Assembly (NCBI GenBank): GCA_004297935.1
Contig: SCRE01000003.1
Coordinates: forward strand, 1 to 64,000
Length of the DNA: 64,000 nucleotides
Origin: Microbacteriaceae bacterium
GTDB lineage: Bacteria > Actinomycetota > Actinomycetes > Actinomycetales > Microbacteriaceae
Reading direction: 5' to 3'
The notes under the pieces were generated by a model, which worked only from the letters and a program-made list of their open reading frames with translations, was not told the DNA's origin and made no database searches. This document shows positions 60,071 through 64,000 of this stretch, one piece after another (the first letter of the stretch is position 1; each line of letters starts with the position of its first letter). A program made the translations under genes and the position numbers.

Positions 60071-61434
60071 GTGGCCGGAGGATCAGGGCGGATCATGGCG
60101 AGGATCGTCGTGGCGGTCCTTGCAGCTTGCGCGTTCACCTTTACAGTCGCGAGTCCCGCTTCTGCAGCGACCGAGAACATCCCTCCGACGACGACAGTCT
60201 CTGTCGAGAATCCTGCTGCAGTCGCTGTCGACGCGGCAGGCGAGACTTACGTCGTCTCCTCCAACACCAAAACTGTTGACGTCTTCGATCTCGCGGGCAA
60301 TCTCATCCGGTCGCTCGCCGGGTCGAAGACCTTGTTGAATGCTCCGATCGGGATGACGGTGGATGTGAACGGGTACCTCTACGTCGCCAATAACGCCGCG
60401 GTCAACGCGATTCTGGTCTTCGCGCCCGGCTCCGGTGGCGACACGGCTCCGGTCCGGGTCATCTCCGGTTCGAACACGCAGCTCGCCGGTGTTCGCGGGT
60501 TGGCAGTAGATGCTGCCGGAGACATCTTTGCTGCGAATTTCGCGACTTGGGGCGGCACGATCACGGTGTATGCGCCGGGCGCCGCGGGGAACGTGCCTCC
60601 CCTCCGTACCATCTCGGGGGTTCGACCGGACTTTCCGGTGCGTACGATGTCGACCTCAGGAATGGGGTGCTCTACGTAGCGAACCTGAACGGCAACTCCA
60701 TCACGGAGTACGACGCGAGTGCGGGTGGCAGCCAGACACCCCTTCGTACCATCGTCGGTGCTGCGACCGGGCTCGCCAGTCCGATGGGCGTGGGGGTGGA
60801 CGAGTTCGGGAATGTCTATGCGGGGAACTACAGTGCCAGTAGCGTGACCGTATTTGGACCGTTGGCCGATGGCGACAGCGCTCCGATTCGCGTGCTTGCG
60901 GGATCGAACACCGACATCTTCGGACCCGGAGGTCTCGCCGTCGATGACGCGGGCACGATCTTCGTCTCGAACGCCTCTTCCTGGACCATGACCTCGTATG
61001 CGATGGCCCCGACGATCACGGGCATCACGGTCAATACGGGCGCCACGAGCGGCGGTACACGGATCGAGGTCACCGGCACCGGCTTCAGCAGCGGCGTCAC
61101 CGCGACGGTTGGCGGAACGCTGGCTGACGTCAAGGTGATCAACTCCACCCGCATCCAGATTACGACCGGAGCACACGCCGCCGGGGTCGCTGACGTCGTG
61201 ATCACGACCCGCGGCGGGACGGCCACCCTGCCCGGAGCGTTCACCTTCGTGACGCCGGTTGTGACGCCGGTTGTGAAGCCGGTCGCGGTTGACCCAGCAG
61301 AACTCGCACCGACTGGTGGCAACTTCAGCGGTTTCTTCGCTCTCGGTGGGGCATTGCTGCTTTCCGGCGTGCTGCTCCTGATGGGCCGTCGCCGATTCCA
61401 CGCGATCGTCGGTCGGCGCGGCAGCGACGGCTGA
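60071..61434 (+). pseudogene. Cell-surface NHL-repeat/IPT protein with LAXTG sorting signal, one frameshift
   Basis: Signal peptide (MARIVVAVLAACAFTFTVASPASA), then beta-propeller NHL-type repeats (VAVDAAGETYVV, MTVDVNGYLYVANN, LAVDAAGDIFAAN, VGVDEFGNVYAGN), an IPT/TIG domain (PTITGITVNTGATSGGTRI) and the wall-anchor LAPTGG, a hydrophobic helix and RRR. LAXTG is the class E sortase motif. The two halves are in different frames; adding one G to the G5 run at 60616-60620 restores TISGGSTGLSGAY and a single protein of about 450 aa. Could be a sequencing error, phase-variable tract or real mutation. GTG 60071 follows GGAGAGG; ATG 60095 also possible. Confidence 0.75.
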
Positions 61435-61560
61435 CGATCAGGCTGCCAGCCGACTCTATCCGTCTCCACGTTGGGGGAGTCGGAGCTTCGCAACAGGCGC
61501 GCACCGGACGGTGGAGAATAAACAAATAGCGCGACCCGTGTCAGCAACAGGAGGCCGATC

Positions 61561-61905
61561 ATGTACACGTCAACTTTCATCTTCCACGCGAAGTCGTACG
61601 ACGACGAGTTCCACCGTTTTGACGACGAGATCGCCGAGCGTGCCAGGGCCATTCCCGGGTTCCTCGGAGAGGAGGCGTGGAGCAATGAGGCCACCGAGTT
61701 GCATTCGGAGGTCTATTACTGGGAATCGCTTGAGTCGCTCCAGCAGTTGATCGGCATGGACGTGCACCGGGAAGCCAAGAGCCTGCACGACCGCTGGATC
61801 GGCCCGTACCGCGTGGTGATCGGCGAGGTGCTCAGCACCTATGGGCAGCCTGATCTCGGACTCGAGCACGTGCCGGTTGCGGTCTCGGCGACCGGGGACG
61901 AATGA
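61561..61905 (+). CDS. Antibiotic biosynthesis monooxygenase (ABM) fold protein
   Basis: A 114-aa dimeric alpha/beta-barrel-type protein: MYTSTFIFHAKSYDDEF, ARAIPGFLGEEAW, VYYWESLESLQQL and REAKSLHDRWIG are typical ABM features. Small-molecule oxygenase or heme-type function possible, not proven. AGGAGG before ATG. Confidence 0.8.
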   Translation: MYTSTFIFHAKSYDDEFHRFDDEIAERARAIPGFLGEEAWSNEATELHSEVYYWESLESLQQLIGMDVHREAKSLHDRWIGPYRVVIGEVLSTYGQPDLGLEHVPVAVSATGDE

Positions 61906-61991
61906 TCGCGTCAGCCGACACGCACCCGCTGCCACGCTTCAGCCGGCGCGCCGGGTTCGATCGATCGCCCGCCGGTCACATCTGACCTCGG

Positions 61992-62321
61992 TCACATCTG
62001 AACGTCGACGAGCTCGAAGATCTCCAGACTGAAGCGGCCATTGCCCTCCGAGAGAAACGGGAGTCCCGCGCTGAGTGCCTTCGCACCCTCGAGGTCGGCG
62101 GCCTCGACGATCGAGTAACCCTGTAGTTCCGTGGGTGTGCGCTCGCTGCCGTCGTCGCCGACGCTGGCACGGGCGCCGAACGGTGCGCCGCCATCGACGA
62201 GTGCTGCGCCGACGGAGCCCATCCAGGTGCCCCACGCGGCCATCTGCTCAGCGGACTGCTCCTCGGTGAATTGGTCCATCGGCGTTGCCGGACCGTTGTA
62301 GATGAAGATGTACTTGCTCAT
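61992..62321 (-). CDS. YCII-related protein
   Basis: A 109-aa protein beginning MSKYIFIYNGPATPMDQF, with QMAAWGTWMGSVGAALVDGG and GYSIVEAADLEGAKAL, the pattern of YCII/DGPF-domain proteins, of unknown function and common in actinobacteria. GGAAG ribosome-binding site. Confidence 0.85.
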   Translation of the reverse strand: MSKYIFIYNGPATPMDQFTEEQSAEQMAAWGTWMGSVGAALVDGGAPFGARASVGDDGSERTPTELQGYSIVEAADLEGAKALSAGLPFLSEGNGRFSLEIFELVDVQM

Positions 62322-62389
62322 GATCTTCCTTTCGTCGTGCGCGACGGATCCGCCGAGCAGGTCAGCGGCGCCGACTCAGCGGCGCCGGG

Positions 62390-63037
62390 TCAGCGCTGTC
62401 GTTCGAGTGTCGTGTCGCCGACGTTCTCGTCGAGCCAGTCGACGAGGGGTCGTGAGTCGCGAAGTGCGCCGGCGATGTGCTCTTTCGCGGCCGCCTTATG
62501 CAGCCAGGTTGTCGTGGTGGGCCATTCCACCCAGGCGGCGAGGTCCTTGTTGCGGAGGAGTTCGGAGCGCGGATGATCTTTCGGATAGCCGCGAGGCACA
62601 CCCTTGAGACTTTCGCGCGTCGCGACCTTGATGCCCGCGTCCGCGAGCTCGACGATCACGCGTTGCAGGATCTCGCCCTGCGAGTCGTCTGCGACCGCGT
62701 TGCGGTATCGGTCGATTTGATCGGGTGCCATCGTGTGGTAGCCAGCGCCGACGCTGATACCGTGCGCGGAGAACTGAACATATCCACGACCGATCATGGC
62801 GCCGATCGCTGTCTTGTACGGCGATTTGTCCGCGCTGAATCGGATGTCGCGATTCGGGCGGAAGATCTTGCTCTCACCGAACTCGTCGCCGAGTTCGCTC
62901 AGAAGTGCCTGCATGGGTGCCAGAACGGCCTGGTCGTAGACGCTCCTGTTCTCGGTCCAGTAGCTCTTAGAGTTGTCCACCTCGAGGCCGCGAAAGAATT
63001 CGACCGCAGCCGCGGACCAGCCACTGAATGCGGACAT
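62390..63037 (-). CDS. DUF2461 family protein
   Basis: A 215-aa protein: FFRGLEVDNSKSYWTENRSVYD, RPNRDIRFSADKSPYKTA, YVQFSAHGISVGAGYHTMAPDQ and GVPRGYPKDHPR are diagnostic of DUF2461. Function unknown. AAAGGCGA before ATG. Ordinary chromosomal gene. Confidence 0.9.
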   Translation of the reverse strand: MSAFSGWSAAAVEFFRGLEVDNSKSYWTENRSVYDQAVLAPMQALLSELGDEFGESKIFRPNRDIRFSADKSPYKTAIGAMIGRGYVQFSAHGISVGAGYHTMAPDQIDRYRNAVADDSQGEILQRVIVELADAGIKVATRESLKGVPRGYPKDHPRSELLRNKDLAAWVEWPTTTTWLHKAAAKEHIAGALRDSRPLVDWLDENVGDTTLERQR

Positions 63038-63220
63038 CGCTGTCGCCTTTCTCTTCTGTCGTGGCTTCTCTGTCCTGGCTTCGTCGGTCTGGCCTGAAGT
63101 TTCCCTCCGGCAGGCTCATCCTTGCACCGAACACACCGCGAGTCCAGCGGCAATGTCACGCGGAGCGGGAGCGCGGATATCAGCAGGATCATCCGGGCGC
63201 GCCAGCTGAAACCGGCTCGG

Positions 63221-63260
63221 TCACCGGGTCACCGGGTCAGCGGGTCACCGGGTCAGCGGA
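63221..63260. repeat. Five tandem 8-bp repeats
   Basis: TCACCGGG repeated five times with C/G variation at one position and A for G at the last base, in the gap between DUF2461 and the aldolase gene. Confidence 0.85.
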
Positions 63261-63355
63261 TCGATCGACACGCTGGATGCCACGATCGCCCGGAGACGAA
63301 CGGTGATTTTCGCTCTGTCCCGATGGCACAAGGACAATCCGACGGTTCGGCGAGG

Positions 63356-64000
63356 TCAGACCGTGACGCCGACCTCGGCGAGCGCCATGACGACTGCTCG
63401 ACGGCCGGTCGAGTCGAGGCCCTGTACGGGCCGAGGCAGGCTCGGTCCGGTGGCCAGCCCCAGATACTCTGCGATGGCGGATGCGACACGGTAACTCCCG
63501 TAGTGACGCAACAGCATCCAGACGGGTCGCATTCGATCGGAGAGAGCGCGCGCCTGCTCGGCGTCGTCGGCGGCCGCAGCTCGAGCGATGGCAAGGCATT
63601 GATCGGGGAGGATGCCTGCGATGGCGCTGTACCAGGTCTCGCAGCCTGCGAGCAGCCCGCTCGCTCCTGCTTCGTCGCCGCTGACCCCGATACTGACGTT
63701 CGGGGGGATGAGCGCTCTGAGCCGGTCGACTCGCGCCTTGGCCTGAATCGCGTCGAGCGGCACAGGGGGGATCTTGATCGACACGACGCCGTCGAGCGCG
63801 GCGATTCGGCCATGCAGTTCGTCGGAGAAATCGATATGAGTGGTGCTCGGGTTGTCGTAGACGACGATGGGCACCGACGCGAATTCGGAAGCATCCGCAT
63901 AGAGGTCGAAGACCTCGTCGTCGGTGAGCTGCTGATAGCTCATCGCGGGGAGCAGCACGCCTGACGCGCCGACGTTCTGCGCGTCATCGATGTGGGCGAG
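63356..64000 (-). CDS. Dihydrodipicolinate synthase/N-acetylneuraminate lyase family aldolase, 5' end outside window
   Basis: The last 215 residues of a class I aldolase. The frame is open to the window edge (LAHIDDAQNVGASG...). VVSIKIPP carries the Schiff-base lysine; IVVYDNPSTTH holds the Tyr region and IGVSGDEAG a later loop. Substrate (dipicolinate, sialic acid, pyrazole or sugar acids) cannot be decided. Start lies beyond 64000. Confidence 0.85.
   Translation of the reverse strand, partial: LAHIDDAQNVGASGVLLPAMSYQQLTDDEVFDLYADASEFASVPIVVYDNPSTTHIDFSDELHGRIAALDGVVSIKIPPVPLDAIQAKARVDRLRALIPPNVSIGVSGDEAGASGLLAGCETWYSAIAGILPDQCLAIARAAAADDAEQARALSDRMRPVWMLLRHYGSYRVASAIAEYLGLATGPSLPRPVQGLDSTGRRAVVMALAEVGVTV

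Noticed and set aside
63221-63260. Possible CRISPR-like array
   Set aside because: Five contiguous 8-bp repeats without spacers; no repeat-spacer structure and no cas genes anywhere in the window.

Overview
High-GC actinobacterial DNA that reads as a mosaic of mobile and accessory modules joined to a short stretch of more ordinary chromosome. The relaxase and restriction genes and the right flank look like Micrococcales-type DNA. The left modules (DUF2637, prim-pol, ArdC, EspR-like XRE, MAB_1171c-like) are typical of plasmids and islands shared with Mycobacteriales. The organism cannot be fixed more closely from the sequence alone.

Left arm (1-6.9 kb): a plasmid-type block on the minus strand (ArdC-like protein, prim-pol, DUF2637 protein, 64-aa protein, joined by start/stop overlaps). 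It faces a plus-strand set: EspR-like XRE regulator, ImmA/IrrE peptidase, MAB_1171c-like membrane protein and alpha/beta hydrolase. Metal arm (7.5-21.6 kb): a MerR-regulated operon for a heavy-metal P-type ATPase and HMA chaperone; a merA-merB-flavoprotein operon divergent from merR; a second copy of the mer operator driving a MerT-like gene; then a zone of decay with many broken genes (ccdA, thioredoxin-like, arsR, CDF transporter, a flavoprotein) among intact ones (NrtS, YkvA, DUF2127, ChrB N-domain).

Middle (21.8-36.5 kb): a Crp-type regulator diverges from a tight operon matching the enigmatic ynjA-ynjB-ynjC-ynjD-ydjX/Z-ynjF set of Escherichia coli, here with a radical SAM enzyme, a mercuric-reductase-like flavoprotein, a methyltransferase, a HAD hydrolase and a second CDP-alcohol phosphatidyltransferase. 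A scar with two truncated genes (P450 and CoA-disulfide-reductase-like) follows. 36.9-42.8 kb: an Opu-type quaternary amine ABC transporter, a double DUF427 protein, and a permease/YHS fusion with its ArsR regulator.

Right arm (43.3-59.1 kb): a MobF relaxase, a small membrane protein, a HEPN-like protein, a PIN-like protein and a seven-gene defence operon: Vsr, cytosine-5 methyltransferase, DUF262, Z1 ATPase, PD-(D/E)XK protein, HipA-like kinase, DUF3037. It ends at a 45-nt 3' fragment of tRNA-Pro(GGG), the expected scar of an integrative element whose other end lies left of the window. Beyond it are the tRNA-side hairpin, an IS481 transposase remnant and probable host chromosome: a LAXTG-anchored NHL/IPT surface protein (frameshifted), a monooxygenase-fold protein, YCII, DUF2461 and a DHDPS-family aldolase running off the edge.

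The best candidate for a poorly described system is the 49.3-58.9 kb operon. It joins parts known from MORC/Z1-type restriction systems with DUF262 and a HipA-like/DUF3037 pair and lacks the usual MORC and AIPR partners.
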